From Bradyrhizobium mercantei (GTDB taxonomy: Bacteria > Pseudomonadota > Alphaproteobacteria > Rhizobiales > Xanthobacteraceae): DNA of 64,000 nucleotides. A model generated the notes under the pieces. It was not told the origin of the DNA. It was given only the letters and a program-made list of their open reading frames with translations, and did not search any database. Shown in pieces: positions 32,004 through 41,816 of this stretch. The stretch lies in NCBI RefSeq assembly GCF_001982635.1, contig NZ_MKFI01000004.1, positions 303,609-367,608 of the forward strand, read 5' to 3'. A program made the position numbers and the translations under genes. Position 1 is the first letter of the stretch; every line of letters begins with the position of its first letter.

Positions 32004-33209
32004 CTACCCCTTTACATCCTGCTTTTCGGAGGCCGTGGTCGGCTTGCCCTTGGTGGCGCCGGCACCGGTGACGCGGACATGATCGCCGTCGGCGAGGCCA
32101 TCCGGCGGGGCGGTGATGATGCGGTCGTCGGGCGCGAGGCCCGAGGCGAGCTCGATCTCCTTGCCGAGGTCGCGGCCGATCGTCACGGTCTTGAACAGCA
32201 CCTTGTCGTCGGGGCCGACGGTTGCGACCCGCAGGCCGCTGCTGTTGAAGATCAGCGCGCTGGCGGGAATGCTGAGCGGCGTGGAGTCGCGCTGCAGATT
32301 GAGCTTCACGCTGGCGTAGCTGCCCGGCATCAGTTCGCCGGAGGAGTTATCGAGCCCGAGTTGCATCCGCGTGGTGCCGGAGGCGACATCGACCGCCTGC
32401 GAGGAGGCTTCCACCGTCGCCTGGAATGTGCGGTTCGGGTAGTCCGGCAGGGACAGCGTGGCCTTGGCGCCGATCTTGATCGCCGGCACGTAGTTCTGCG
32501 GCACGTTGACATAGACGCGCAGCTTGGTGATGTCGGAGACCGTGAACATCGCGGGGCCCGAATTGCCGCCGGCGTTGATCAGCGCGCCGACATCGGTGTC
32601 GCGCGAGGTCACCACGCCGTCGAACGGCGCTGTGATCTTCTTGTAGCCGGCGAGCGCTTCCAGCCGCTCGACATTGGCCTGACCGGCCTTGACCGCGCCG
32701 TTCTTGTTGGAGAGGTCGGCAGTGCGCTCGTCAATCTCCTGGGCGGAGACGAAGTTCGAGGCCACCAGCGTCTTGCGCCGGGCCAACGTGGCCTCGGAGA
32801 GCTTGGCCGAGGCCTGGGCGCTGGCGAGATCGGCGCGCGCCTGCAGCAATTGCTGGTCGAGGTCGGGCGCCTCGATCTCGGCGATCACCTGGCCGGCCTT
32901 GACGCGGGCGCCGATGTCGGCGTCCCAGTTCTTCAGGTAGCCGGACACCCGGGCATAGATCGGCGCGCGGGAATAGGCCTCGAGCCGGCCCGGCAGGTCG
33001 ATCGTCGGGCTCAGCGCCTTGGCGCTCGGCAGTGCCACCGCAACCGTCGGAATGGCCTGGTCGTCGGTCCATTCCTTCAGCTTGGTGTCCTGCTCCTCAC
33101 GGGCGCGGATCCCGGTGCCGACGATCAGCCCCGCGCCGACCAGTGCAACCACGCCGAATATGCCCAATCTCCGGCCGGACACCGGTGGGCGCTTTTCAGT
33201 GGGCTGCAT
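32004..33209 (-). CDS. RND efflux pump periplasmic adaptor (membrane fusion protein)
   Basis: HlyD/MexA-type adaptor of 401 residues. It is anchored by one N-terminal membrane segment (GIFGVVALVGAGLIVGTGI) and lacks a lipobox. It has the biotinyl-lipoyl half-motifs YARVSGYLKNWDADIGARVKAG and ITAPFDGVVTSRDTDVG, an alpha-helical hairpin between them, then beta-barrel and membrane-proximal domains. It links the pump to an outer-membrane channel, which is not encoded nearby. The ATG at 33209 overlaps the pump's stop by 14 bases and has CGGAG 8 bases upstream. The adaptor follows the pump, the reverse of the common order. Confidence 0.93.
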   Translation of the reverse strand: MQPTEKRPPVSGRRLGIFGVVALVGAGLIVGTGIRAREEQDTKLKEWTDDQAIPTVAVALPSAKALSPTIDLPGRLEAYSRAPIYARVSGYLKNWDADIGARVKAGQVIAEIEAPDLDQQLLQARADLASAQASAKLSEATLARRKTLVASNFVSAQEIDERTADLSNKNGAVKAGQANVERLEALAGYKKITAPFDGVVTSRDTDVGALINAGGNSGPAMFTVSDITKLRVYVNVPQNYVPAIKIGAKATLSLPDYPNRTFQATVEASSQAVDVASGTTRMQLGLDNSSGELMPGSYASVKLNLQRDSTPLSIPASALIFNSSGLRVATVGPDDKVLFKTVTIGRDLGKEIELASGLAPDDRIITAPPDGLADGDHVRVTGAGATKGKPTTASEKQDVKG

Positions 33210-36200
33210 GCGGAATCTCCGATGAGGCGGCGGCTTTGGCGCCTTGCTTCTTGTGTACCATACTGAATACCACGGGAACAAACATCAGCGTCGCTGTTGT
33301 GGCGAAGATCAGGCCTCCGATCACGGCGCGGCCGAGCGGCGCGTTCTGCTCGCCGCCCTCGCCGAGCCCCAGCGCCATCGGCGCCATGCCGATGATCATG
33401 GCGAGCGCGGTCATCAGCACCGGGCGGAACCGGACGAAGCCGGCCTCCAGGGCGGCCGCGACGGGGTCGCCGAGCTCCTCATAGCGTTCGCGGGCGAAGC
33501 TGATCACGAGCACGCTGTTGGCGGTGGCGACGCCCATGCACATGATGGCGCCGGTCAGCGCCGGAACCGACAGCGTGGTCTGGGTCGTGAACAGCATCCA
33601 GACGATGCCGGCCAGCGCCGCGGGCAGCGCCGTGATGATCACGAACGGGTCCGACCAGGACTGGAAGTTCACCACGATCAGGAAATAGATCAGGACGACC
33701 GCGCCGAGCAGGCCGAACAACAGGCCGGTGAAGGCCGAGTTCATGGTCTGCACCTGGCCGAGCAGCACCACGGACGAGCCCTTCGGCACCTCCTTGGCGG
33801 TGTCCGCGATCAGCTGGCGCACATCGGTCGCGACGCCGCCGAGATCGCGGCCCTGCGTCGTGGCGTAGATCTGCACCAGCGACTGGATGTCGTATTGCGA
33901 CACCACCGCGCTCGAGGTCGCGCGCTTGATGTCGGCGATGCCGCCGAGGATCGGCGCCTGGGTGTTGCCGGTCGCGGTGATCGGCAGGGTCTGCAGCGCG
34001 CTCAGCGAGTCGATCTGGTATTGCGGCGTCTGCATCACGATCGAATACGAAACGCCGTTGTCCGGATTGAGATAATAGGTCGGCGCCACCTGCGACGAGC
34101 CGGCAAGGTTCACCACCAGCGCGTTGGTGACGTCGCGCTCGGTCAGGCCGACATATTGCGCGCGGGTGCGGTCGACATCGATGTTGAAGGTCGGGTTGTT
34201 CGGCGACTGCTGGATCCGCGCGTCGGCGATGCCGGGAATGCGCTTGATCTTGGCCAGCAGCTTGTTGGCATAGGCGTAGTTGGCCTCGAGATTGGCACCG
34301 CGGATCTGCAGATCGATTGGCGCCGGCGCGCCGAAGTTCAGGATCTGGCTGACGATGTCGGCCGGCAGGAAGGAGAAGCTGGTGCCCGGGAACAGCCGCG
34401 GCAACTGCTCACGCAGCGTGCGCACGTGCTCCTCGGTCGGCTTGTGACCTTCCTTCAGCTTGATCTGGATGTCGGCATCCTGCGGGCCGATCACGCCGGT
34501 GTTGTTGTAGGTCAAATTGATGCTGGAGATCGGCATGCCGATGTTGTCGGTCATGGTCTCGATCTCGCCCGGGATCAGCTTGCGGATCGCCTTCTGGACG
34601 TCCGCCATCTGGTTGGCGGTCTCCTCGACGCGGGTGCCGACCTGGGTGCGGACATGCATCAGGATGTTGCCGGCGTCGACCGCCGGGAAGAAGTTGCGGC
34701 CGAGGAACGGCACCAGCAGGAACGACGCGGCCACGACCGCGAGGAAGCCGCCGACGAACACCTTGCGATGGCCGAGCGCCATCGCAAGCAGGCCGTGGTA
34801 GCCGCCGCGGATACGCTCGAACCGGGCCTCGAAGCCGCGCTGGAACCAGACAAAGGGATTGCGCGACTTCGGGGGCGCGCCTTCGTGATGGACATGCGCC
34901 TGCAGCAGATAGTTCGCCATCGTCGGCACCAGGGTGCGCGACAGGATGAACGACCAGATCATCGCGAACATCACAGCTTCGGCCATCGGCACGAACAGGA
35001 AGCGCGCGACACCGGTGAGGAAGAACATCGGCACGAACACGATGCAGATACAGAGCAGCGAGACGAAGGCCGGCGTCACGATCTGGTTGGCGCCGTCGAG
35101 GATCGATTGCTCGACCGGCTTGCCCTGCTCCAGATGGTAATTGATGTTCTCGATCGTCACCGTGGCGTCGTCGACCAGGATGCCGACCGCGAGCGCAAGG
35201 CCGCCGAGCGTCATGATGTTGAGCGTCTCGCCGATCAGGGACAGCATGATGATGGCCCCTAACACCGACAGCGGGATCGACACCGCGATGATGACGGTCG
35301 AGCGCCAGCTGCCGAGGAACAGCAGGATCATCACGCTGGTCAAGAGCGCCGCGATCACACCCTCGAAGGCGACGCCGCTGATCGCGCCGCGGACGAACAC
35401 CGACTGGTCGCCGACGAAGCCGATCTTGAGCGCGTCCGGCAGCTGGTCCTTGACCTCGATCACCTTCTGCTTGATGCCGGCGATGATATCGAGCGTCGAA
35501 ACCGCACCGGCCTTCAGCACCATCATCAGCACCGAGCGGTTGCCGTCGACGTGGACGATGTTGGTCTGCGGCGGGTTGCCGTCGCGGACGGTGGCGACGT
35601 CGCGCACATAGACCATCGCACCGTTAACGGTCTTGATCGGCAGGTCGCCGAGCTCCTCGATACGCAGCGGCGAGTTGTTCAGATTGATGGTGTACTCGAA
35701 ACTGCCGATCTTCTGGGTACCGACCGGCGTGATCAGGTTCTGGGCGGCGAGCGCATTGGCGACGTCCTGGCCCGACAGGCCGCGCGCCTGCAGCGCGGTC
35801 GAGTTGAGGTCGATCTGGATCTGGCGCTGCTTGCCGCCATACGGATAGGGGATCGCGGCGCCGGGCACCGTGACCAACGGCGTGCGCAACTGGTTGATGC
35901 CGATATCGGCGAGGTTCTGCTCGGTCAGGCCGTCACCCGACAGCGCGACCTGGACGATCGGAACCGTCGAGGCGCTGTAGTTGAGGATCAGCGGCGGCGT
36001 CGCGCCCGGCGGCAGCTGCTTGAGCAGGGTCTGGGCGATCGCCGTGACCTGCGCGTTGGCGGTGCGGATGTCGACGTTCGGCTGGAAGAAGATCTTGACG
36101 ATGCCGATGCCGTTATAGGAGTTCGCAACGATGTGCTCGATGTCGTTGACCGTCGTGGTCAGCACACGCTCGAACGGAGTTGTGATGCGCCCCGACATCT

Positions 36201-36375
36201 GGTCGGGAGGCAGACCGGTGTACGACCAGGCCACGCCGATCACGGGGATGCGGATTTCGGGAAAGATGTCGGTCGGCGTGCGCAGTGCCGCCAGCGGTCC
36301 GATAATCAGCAGCAGGATCGCGAGCACGACGAAAGTATACGGCCGGCTCAGCGCGATACGGACCAGTGCGATCAT
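33196..36375 (-). CDS. RND-family efflux transporter permease
   Basis: Inner-membrane proton-driven pump of 1059 residues, twelve membrane segments with two large periplasmic loops. The proton relay in segment 4 is present as VGILVDDATVTIENI (two adjacent Asp). The loop features NSYNGIGIVKIFF and PPDQM...RITTPFE are typical of the hydrophobic/amphiphilic exporter group. The start at 36375 gives the standard short N-terminus before the first membrane segment (MIALVRIALSRPYTFVV). Substrate is unknown; the motif set does not distinguish drugs from metals, but the DD pair rather than a CusA-type methionine set speaks against metals. Confidence 0.93.
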   Translation of the reverse strand: MIALVRIALSRPYTFVVLAILLLIIGPLAALRTPTDIFPEIRIPVIGVAWSYTGLPPDQMSGRITTPFERVLTTTVNDIEHIVANSYNGIGIVKIFFQPNVDIRTANAQVTAIAQTLLKQLPPGATPPLILNYSASTVPIVQVALSGDGLTEQNLADIGINQLRTPLVTVPGAAIPYPYGGKQRQIQIDLNSTALQARGLSGQDVANALAAQNLITPVGTQKIGSFEYTINLNNSPLRIEELGDLPIKTVNGAMVYVRDVATVRDGNPPQTNIVHVDGNRSVLMMVLKAGAVSTLDIIAGIKQKVIEVKDQLPDALKIGFVGDQSVFVRGAISGVAFEGVIAALLTSVMILLFLGSWRSTVIIAVSIPLSVLGAIIMLSLIGETLNIMTLGGLALAVGILVDDATVTIENINYHLEQGKPVEQSILDGANQIVTPAFVSLLCICIVFVPMFFLTGVARFLFVPMAEAVMFAMIWSFILSRTLVPTMANYLLQAHVHHEGAPPKSRNPFVWFQRGFEARFERIRGGYHGLLAMALGHRKVFVGGFLAVVAASFLLVPFLGRNFFPAVDAGNILMHVRTQVGTRVEETANQMADVQKAIRKLIPGEIETMTDNIGMPISSINLTYNNTGVIGPQDADIQIKLKEGHKPTEEHVRTLREQLPRLFPGTSFSFLPADIVSQILNFGAPAPIDLQIRGANLEANYAYANKLLAKIKRIPGIADARIQQSPNNPTFNIDVDRTRAQYVGLTERDVTNALVVNLAGSSQVAPTYYLNPDNGVSYSIVMQTPQYQIDSLSALQTLPITATGNTQAPILGGIADIKRATSSAVVSQYDIQSLVQIYATTQGRDLGGVATDVRQLIADTAKEVPKGSSVVLLGQVQTMNSAFTGLLFGLLGAVVLIYFLIVVNFQSWSDPFVIITALPAALAGIVWMLFTTQTTLSVPALTGAIMCMGVATANSVLVISFARERYEELGDPVAAALEAGFVRFRPVLMTALAMIIGMAPMALGLGEGGEQNAPLGRAVIGGLIFATTATLMFVPVVFSMVHKKQGAKAAASSEIPHAAH

Positions 36376-36754
36376 AAAAACAGCATTCCCGAAATGAAGC
36401 CCGCCCAGGCGGAGGAATCGACATTGCAAAAGCCGTTCCGCAGCGGCCGATTTACCCGATGCCCGGGCAAAATGCCAACCCGCGCAGCCGCGAGCGCCTT
36501 CACTTCCTTGGCATAGTGCGTGAGCCTGCGTGCGCCGATCGGCTGGGCCGGGCGCAGCGCCACCGGTCGCGCTCGGATCATCGTCAAAAAGAGACAGCTC
36601 TGCTGCGAATGCGAGCCGGCCGAGGACGCCCTTTCGACTGACGCGACGCCAACGCATCGCAGCTCTGCAAAAATGCAAAACGTGGTGAGCCGGCCGGCCC
36701 ACCACATTGCTGTTTCGTTGCCCGAGACAAATGCGGGCAGTCCGCCCGCCGGCG
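36376..36754. other. 379-base gene-free stretch upstream of the RND pump
   Basis: No supported gene. On the minus strand a candidate promoter TTGGCA-18-TAAATC (36478-36449) lies about 75 bases before the pump's ATG, with the 10-base palindrome TGCCCGGGCA (36460-36469) inside its spacer. The part nearest the chemoreceptor stop shows nothing I can interpret. Confidence 0.4.
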
Positions 36755-38446
36755 TCAGGCCGCGCGGACGGCCTCGAGGAACCTGCCGACCTCGAGCTTG
36801 AGGCGGTTGCTGTCTCCCGACAGCGACTGCGCCGCCGACAGCACCTGGCTCGACGCCGAGCCGGTCTCGTTGGCGCCGTGCTGGACGTCGGTGATGTTGG
36901 CCGAGACCTGCTGGGTGCCCTGCGCCGCCTGCTGCACGTTGCGGGAGATTTCCTGGGTCGCCGCGCCCTGCTCTTCGACCGCGGCGGCGATCGTGGAGGA
37001 GATCTCCGACAGCCGCTCGATGGTCGACGAGATTTCCTTGATCGCGCCGACCGACTCCTGGGTCGCGGTCTGGATCCCGGCGATCTGCTGGCCGATCTCG
37101 CCGGTCGCCTTGGCGGTCTGCTCGGCCAGAGCCTTCACCTCGGACGCGACCACTGCAAAGCCGCGGCCGGCTTCGCCGGCGCGCGCCGCCTCGATGGTGG
37201 CATTGAGCGCCAGCAGATTGGTCTGGCCGGCGATCGTGTTGATCAGTTCGACGACGTCGCCGATGCGTGCGGCGGCCTTCGACAGCTCGCTGACGCGATC
37301 GTTGGTGGTGCGCGCCTGGCCGACGGCGTCGCCGGCCATCCGCGCCGATTCCTGCACCTGACGGCTGATCTCGGTGACCGACGACGATAGCTCCTCGGTC
37401 GCCGACGCCACCGACTGGACGTTGGTCGAGGCCTCCTCGGAGGCCGCGGCGACCGAGGTGGTCAGCTCCTGCGAACGCCTTGCGGTCGACGACAGCGTAG
37501 AGGCCGAGGCTTCAAGCTGGGTCGAGGCCGACGATACGGTCTGCACGATCTCGCCGATCATCTGCTCGAAATTGCGGGTGATGGTATCGACCCGGCGGCC
37601 GCGCTCGATCTTGGCTTCGGCATCGGCGGCCGCGGCCTCGTCAGCGGTCTTCTTGGCGATCAGGGCTTCCTTGAACACCTGCAGTGTGTCGGCCATCGCG
37701 CCGATCTCGGTCTTCTCGCCCTGGTGCGGCACGACGGCGGTGAGGTCGCCGCGGCCCAGCGCCTGCATCGGGTTCACGATCGAGGCGATCCCGGACGAGA
37801 CGTCGCGGATCATCAGGAAGCTGACGCCGACGCCGACGATGATGGCGGCGCCAAGGATCATCGCAAGCAGCATGACGGCCGACGCGTAGCTGTTCGCCGC
37901 GTCCCGCGCCGCCTTGTCGGCACCGGCGTTGTTGAGATCGATGTCCTTGCGCAGGATCTCGTCCGCCTCGAGGCCGATCTTGTTCACCGTCTTGGCGTTC
38001 AGCTCATGTGCGTCGTGCTGGATCTTGCCGGCATCCTTGCGCGACAGAGCCATGACCTCTTCGGTGCCCTTCTTGTAGCGGGTCCAGGTGTCGACCCATT
38101 GATTGTAGAGCGCGCGCTCCTCCGGCGAGGTGATCATCGGCTCATAGGTCGCGCGGGCCTTGGAGTTGGCTTCGACCACCATCGCAAGGGTCTTTTCCTG
38201 CGCGAGCTTCTCGTCCAGCGTCTCGGACAGCATGTGCTCGCGGATCACGTTGCGATAGGTGATGACCCCGGCCCGCAACTCGCCGAGCACGCGCACGCTC
38301 GGCAACCAGCTCGTCGTGATGTCGACGGTGTTGGCATTGATCGACCGCAAGTTCATGACCGCGAGCAGGCCCATGCCTGTCGTCGCGACGAGCAGGAACG
38401 CAACCACGGCAATGATCTTGGCGCGGATCGAGTATTTGGCGAACAT
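36755..38446 (-). CDS. Methyl-accepting chemotaxis protein
   Basis: Inner-membrane chemoreceptor of 563 residues. Segment 1 is at about 10-30 (IIAVVAFLLVATTGMGLLAV), followed by a periplasmic four-helix-bundle sensor of about 150 residues, segment 2 near 190-212 (MLLAMILGAAIIVGVGVSF), a HAMP domain, and a cytoplasmic signalling coiled coil with the hairpin tip LLALNATIEAARAGEAGRGF. No C-terminal receptor-tethering pentapeptide is visible (it ends FLEAVRAA). The ligand is unknown. It stands alone, 191 bases from the tetronate genes on the same strand, which raises the thought that it senses related sugar acids, with no direct evidence. Confidence 0.95.
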   Translation of the reverse strand: MFAKYSIRAKIIAVVAFLLVATTGMGLLAVMNLRSINANTVDITTSWLPSVRVLGELRAGVITYRNVIREHMLSETLDEKLAQEKTLAMVVEANSKARATYEPMITSPEERALYNQWVDTWTRYKKGTEEVMALSRKDAGKIQHDAHELNAKTVNKIGLEADEILRKDIDLNNAGADKAARDAANSYASAVMLLAMILGAAIIVGVGVSFLMIRDVSSGIASIVNPMQALGRGDLTAVVPHQGEKTEIGAMADTLQVFKEALIAKKTADEAAAADAEAKIERGRRVDTITRNFEQMIGEIVQTVSSASTQLEASASTLSSTARRSQELTTSVAAASEEASTNVQSVASATEELSSSVTEISRQVQESARMAGDAVGQARTTNDRVSELSKAAARIGDVVELINTIAGQTNLLALNATIEAARAGEAGRGFAVVASEVKALAEQTAKATGEIGQQIAGIQTATQESVGAIKEISSTIERLSEISSTIAAAVEEQGAATQEISRNVQQAAQGTQQVSANITDVQHGANETGSASSQVLSAAQSLSGDSNRLKLEVGRFLEAVRAA

Positions 38447-38463
38447 CTTGGGGTCTCTTGGAT

Positions 38464-38484
38464 ATCGGGCTCGCGAAGCCCGAT
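38464..38484 (-). promoter_or_regulatory. Hairpin in the chemoreceptor leader
   Basis: Perfect 8-bp stem ATCGGGCT / AGCCCGAT with loop CGCGA, ending 18 bases before the start codon on the minus strand. It could affect translation or message stability; no known riboswitch pattern is present. Confidence 0.4.
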
Positions 38485-38585
38485 CGAATGGCTGGGGGCG
38501 CGGCGGGACGCCACAGACATCAAAGCCACCCCCCCTCCTTAAGTAGGGTTAATTTGATTCCCCGTTGAACTACTGAGATGCCGGT

Positions 38586-38640
38586 CACGTCAGTGACGTG
38601 ATGCGCGAGAGGCGCATCAGGATGTGCGAGAGGCGCATCA
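38586..38640 (-). terminator. Tandem hairpins at the end of the tetronate operon
   Basis: Directly at the otnK stop come two 20-base tandem units (38600-38619 and 38621-38640), each a palindrome of the form GATGCGC...GCGCATC, followed by CACGTCA-G-TGACGTG (38586-38600). They probably end the operon transcript; no U-run follows. Confidence 0.5.
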
Positions 38641-39918
38641 GGGCATCAATGCCAGCGCATCCGAGAAGAACTCCGGCCCGCCGAAATTGCCTGATTTCAA
38701 GGCAAGCACCATCTCGCCCCTTCCAGACCCGACCGCGCGCAGAACCGGCACGCCCGCCGCGATTTCCGCGCCGACCAGGAATCCCGGGATACCCAGGCGA
38801 TCGACCACGGCGCCTGAAGTTTCACCACCGGCGACCACCAGCCTGTGCACCCCCGACTGCACCAGACCATCCGCGATGTCGGCCATGGCCTGCTCGATCG
38901 CATGTCCGGCTGCATCGCGGCCATGACGGGATTGCAGAGCTGCCACCTCGTCCGGGGTCGAGCTGCTCGCGATCAGCACCGGTCCGTCGCCGAGCCGATC
39001 CCTGGCCCAGGCAAGCGCGCGCTGCGCCTCGTCCTTGCCGGCGATCACCCGCTCGGGGTCGAGGTGCAGGACCGGCATCACCTTCTCAGCGCTGGCGATC
39101 TGGCGCAGGGTCGCCTGGGAACAACTGCCGGCGAGGCACGCCGCGGGGCCTCCGATCGGCGTTCCAAGCGCCGTATCCGGTTTGGCGTTGCCGGCGGCGG
39201 CCAGCGTCCGCGCCAATCCAAGCCCGATCCCGGAGGCGCCGACCGAGAGACGATGATCCAGCGCCACCTGCCCGATGGTCTCGAGGTCGCGGTCGAACAC
39301 CGCGTCGATGATGGCGGCACCGACGCCGCTCTGCGCGAGCTCGGCGAGCTTCACCCGAACGGCATCGGCGCCGCGGGCGAGCGTCGCGAGATCGACCAGG
39401 CCGACCTTGGTCTTGCTCTGACGCGCCAGCACGCGGACCAGATTGGAATCGTGCATCGGGTTGAGCGGATGGTCCTTCAGCGGGCTCTCGTTCAGCGGCA
39501 CCGAGCCAACGAACAGATTGCCCTGATAGACGGTGCGGCCGGTTTCCGGGAACGCCGGCGTCACCAGCACGATGCTGTCCTTGGAGTCGGCCCGCAGCGC
39601 GTCCATCACCGGGCCGATATTGCCGGCATCGGTGGAATCGAAGGTCGAGCAGATCTTGAACAGGATGTGTTTGACGCCGCGGCCGCGCAGCCAGCTTTCC
39701 GCGGCGCGCGAGCGCGTCACGGCAAGGCCCGCCTCGATCGAGCGGCTCTTCAGCGACACAACGACGGCGTCGACCTCGGGCAGCGCGAGATCGGAGGCCG
39801 GCACGCCGATGGTCTGCACCGTGCGCAGGCCGGCGCGGGTCAGCGTGTTGGCGAGGTCGGAGGCGCCGGTATAGTCGTCGGCGATGCAGCCGAGCGACAG
39901 TTTCGCAGCTGATGTCAC
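38638..39918 (-). CDS. otnK: 3-oxo-tetronate kinase
   Basis: DUF1537/four-carbon-acid sugar kinase of 426 residues that phosphorylates 3-oxo-tetronate at O4. The N-terminal substrate domain opens with LGCIADDYTGASDLANTL, and the C-terminal nucleotide domain has VVAGGETSGAV and LKSGNFGGPEFFSDAL, both hallmarks. It is the last gene of ltnD-otnI-otnK; its GTG start overlaps the otnI stop (GTGA). With the three other genes it completes conversion of L-threonate or D-erythronate to dihydroxyacetone phosphate. Confidence 0.95.
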   Translation of the reverse strand: MTSAAKLSLGCIADDYTGASDLANTLTRAGLRTVQTIGVPASDLALPEVDAVVVSLKSRSIEAGLAVTRSRAAESWLRGRGVKHILFKICSTFDSTDAGNIGPVMDALRADSKDSIVLVTPAFPETGRTVYQGNLFVGSVPLNESPLKDHPLNPMHDSNLVRVLARQSKTKVGLVDLATLARGADAVRVKLAELAQSGVGAAIIDAVFDRDLETIGQVALDHRLSVGASGIGLGLARTLAAAGNAKPDTALGTPIGGPAACLAGSCSQATLRQIASAEKVMPVLHLDPERVIAGKDEAQRALAWARDRLGDGPVLIASSSTPDEVAALQSRHGRDAAGHAIEQAMADIADGLVQSGVHRLVVAGGETSGAVVDRLGIPGFLVGAEIAAGVPVLRAVGSGRGEMVLALKSGNFGGPEFFSDALALMP

Positions 39919-40697
39919 GGCTTCACTCCGGCATAGGGCTTGAACCAGGCGAGGCCGTCTGACGTCTTGCCGCGCGGATTGTATTCGCAGCCGACGAAGC
40001 CGCCATAGCCGAGCCGGTCAAGCTCGCCGAACAGGAACGGATAGTTCAGCTCCTCGCCGTCGGGCTCGTTGCGCGAGGGGATCGAGGCGATCTGGATGTG
40101 GCCGATAATCGGCATCATCTCGCGCAGCCGCATGGTGACGTCGCCGTGGATGATCTGGCAGTGATAGATGTCGAATTGCAGCTTGAGGTTCGCCATCTTC
40201 AACTCATTGATGACATCGCGCGCGAAGATGAAGTCGTTGAGGAAGTAGCCGGGCACGTTGCGCGGATTGATGGGCTCGATCACGACGTCGAGGCCGTGCG
40301 GCGCGAAGAACTCCGCGGCATAGGCGACCGACTTGCGGAAGGCGGCGACCGCCCTGGCGTCGCCGCGGTCGGCAATGCCCGCCATCAGATGCACCCGCTT
40401 GACGCCGGTCGCCTGCACATAGGGCAGCGCGGTCTTCAGGCTCGCTTGCAGATCGGCGAAGCGATCCGGCAGCGCAGCAAAGCCCTTCTCGCCGGCGTTC
40501 CAGTCACCCGGCGGCAGGTTGAACAGCGCCTGCGTCAGTCCGGCGTCTTTCAGACGTTTGCCGACCTCCTCGGCCGGATGGTCGTACGGAAACAGGAATT
40601 CGACCGCGGTGAAGCCCGCTTTCGCCGCGGCGTCGAAACGGTCGAGGAACGGGACCTCGTTGAACATCATGGTGAGGTTGGCGGCAAAGCGGGGCAT
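39915..40697 (-). CDS. otnI: 2-oxo-tetronate isomerase
   Basis: Xylose-isomerase-like TIM barrel of 260 residues in the hydroxypyruvate-isomerase family. MPRFAANLTMMFNEVPFLDRF is the family's typical start; the metal and catalytic sites include VEFLFPY, VIEPINPRNVPGYF, FDIYHCQIIHGD and GHIQIASIPSRNEP. In this operon it should convert 2-oxo-tetronate to 3-oxo-tetronate. AGAGGA precedes the ATG, 12 bases after the ltnD stop. Confidence 0.93.
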   Translation of the reverse strand: MPRFAANLTMMFNEVPFLDRFDAAAKAGFTAVEFLFPYDHPAEEVGKRLKDAGLTQALFNLPPGDWNAGEKGFAALPDRFADLQASLKTALPYVQATGVKRVHLMAGIADRGDARAVAAFRKSVAYAAEFFAPHGLDVVIEPINPRNVPGYFLNDFIFARDVINELKMANLKLQFDIYHCQIIHGDVTMRLREMMPIIGHIQIASIPSRNEPDGEELNYPFLFGELDRLGYGGFVGCEYNPRGKTSDGLAWFKPYAGVKP

Positions 40698-40709
40698 TGC
40701 AAAATCCTC

Positions 40710-41621
40710 TTATTTCGCGCCGGGAAGCTTGGTGCCGGTGACCTGCGCATACATCCGCGCCACCGACGCATCGTCGTCGCGGCCCATGCCGGCGGCCGCC
40801 GTCATCAGGAACATCTGCAACGCCGCGGCCGAAACCGGCACCGGGAAGCGCGCACTGCGCGCCATGTCCTGGATGATGCCGAGGTCCTTGACGAAGATCT
40901 CCACCGCGCTGCGCGGCGTATAATCGCCATCGAGCACATGCGGCATGCGATTCTCGAACATCCAGGAATTGCCCGCGGAGGCCGTGATCACCTCATAGAC
41001 CTTCCTGATATCGAGGCCCTGCTTGGCCGCGAATGCGATCGCCTCGGAGGCGGCCGCGATGTGCACGCCGGCCAGCAATTGATTGATCATCTTGAACGCG
41101 GCGCCCTGCCCGGCCGCATCGCCGAGCTCGTAGAGTTTTGCCGCCATCGCATCCAGCGCCGGCCGCGCCTTCGCAAAGGCCGCCGCGCTGCCGGAGGCGA
41201 GAATGGTCAACTCGCCTTGCGCCGCGCGCTGCGCGCCACCGGAGATCGGCGCATCGAGATAGTGCCGGCCGGTCGCCTCCAGCTGTTTTGCGAGGCGCCG
41301 CGCGATGTCGGGGTCCATCGTTGCCGAGGAGATGAAGACCGCGTCCTTGGCCAGGGTCTCGGCAGCGCCCTCCTTGCCGAACAGGATGGCCTCGGTCTGC
41401 GCCGCATTGACGACCACGCTGACGACGATATCGGCATCCCTGGCCGCCTCGGCCGGCGTTTTCGCGCCCTTGCCGCCGTCAGCCACGAAGCGCGCGACCG
41501 CATCGGCCGACACGTCGCAGCCGGTCACCGCGAGGCCGGCGCGCCTCAGCGAGGTCGCCATGCCGTATCCCATTGACCCCAGCCCGATGACGGCGACGTG
41601 TGGCGTTGCGGAACTGGACAT
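40710..41621 (-). CDS. ltnD: L-threonate (or D-erythronate) dehydrogenase
   Basis: Beta-hydroxyacid dehydrogenase of 303 residues: GLGSMGYGMATSL for NAD binding, DAPISGGAQRAAQGEL for the substrate site, GAAFKMINQLLAG with the catalytic Lys. It oxidises C2 of a four-carbon sugar acid to the 2-oxo acid, the first step of the pathway. The sequence does not tell threonate from erythronate. GAGGGATCG lies just before the ATG. It is the first gene of the leftward operon and faces otnC. Confidence 0.93.
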   Translation of the reverse strand: MSSSATPHVAVIGLGSMGYGMATSLRRAGLAVTGCDVSADAVARFVADGGKGAKTPAEAARDADIVVSVVVNAAQTEAILFGKEGAAETLAKDAVFISSATMDPDIARRLAKQLEATGRHYLDAPISGGAQRAAQGELTILASGSAAAFAKARPALDAMAAKLYELGDAAGQGAAFKMINQLLAGVHIAAASEAIAFAAKQGLDIRKVYEVITASAGNSWMFENRMPHVLDGDYTPRSAVEIFVKDLGIIQDMARSARFPVPVSAAALQMFLMTAAAGMGRDDDASVARMYAQVTGTKLPGAK

Positions 41622-41816
41622 AAGGCGATCCCTCGAACATCTTTAGTTGTTTGAACATTTTCGGAAAACCGGCTTTCACTCTTCCCGATCATGCTCGTTG
41701 CTGCTTGCCTATCACGGCTTGGCCGCGCTGCCAAAGCATGAGACAAAGCCGCAAACGGATGGCGCCGAAGAAAACGCCAAGGAAAGCGGCAAGGAAAGCG
41801 CCGAGAGCGAAACCGG

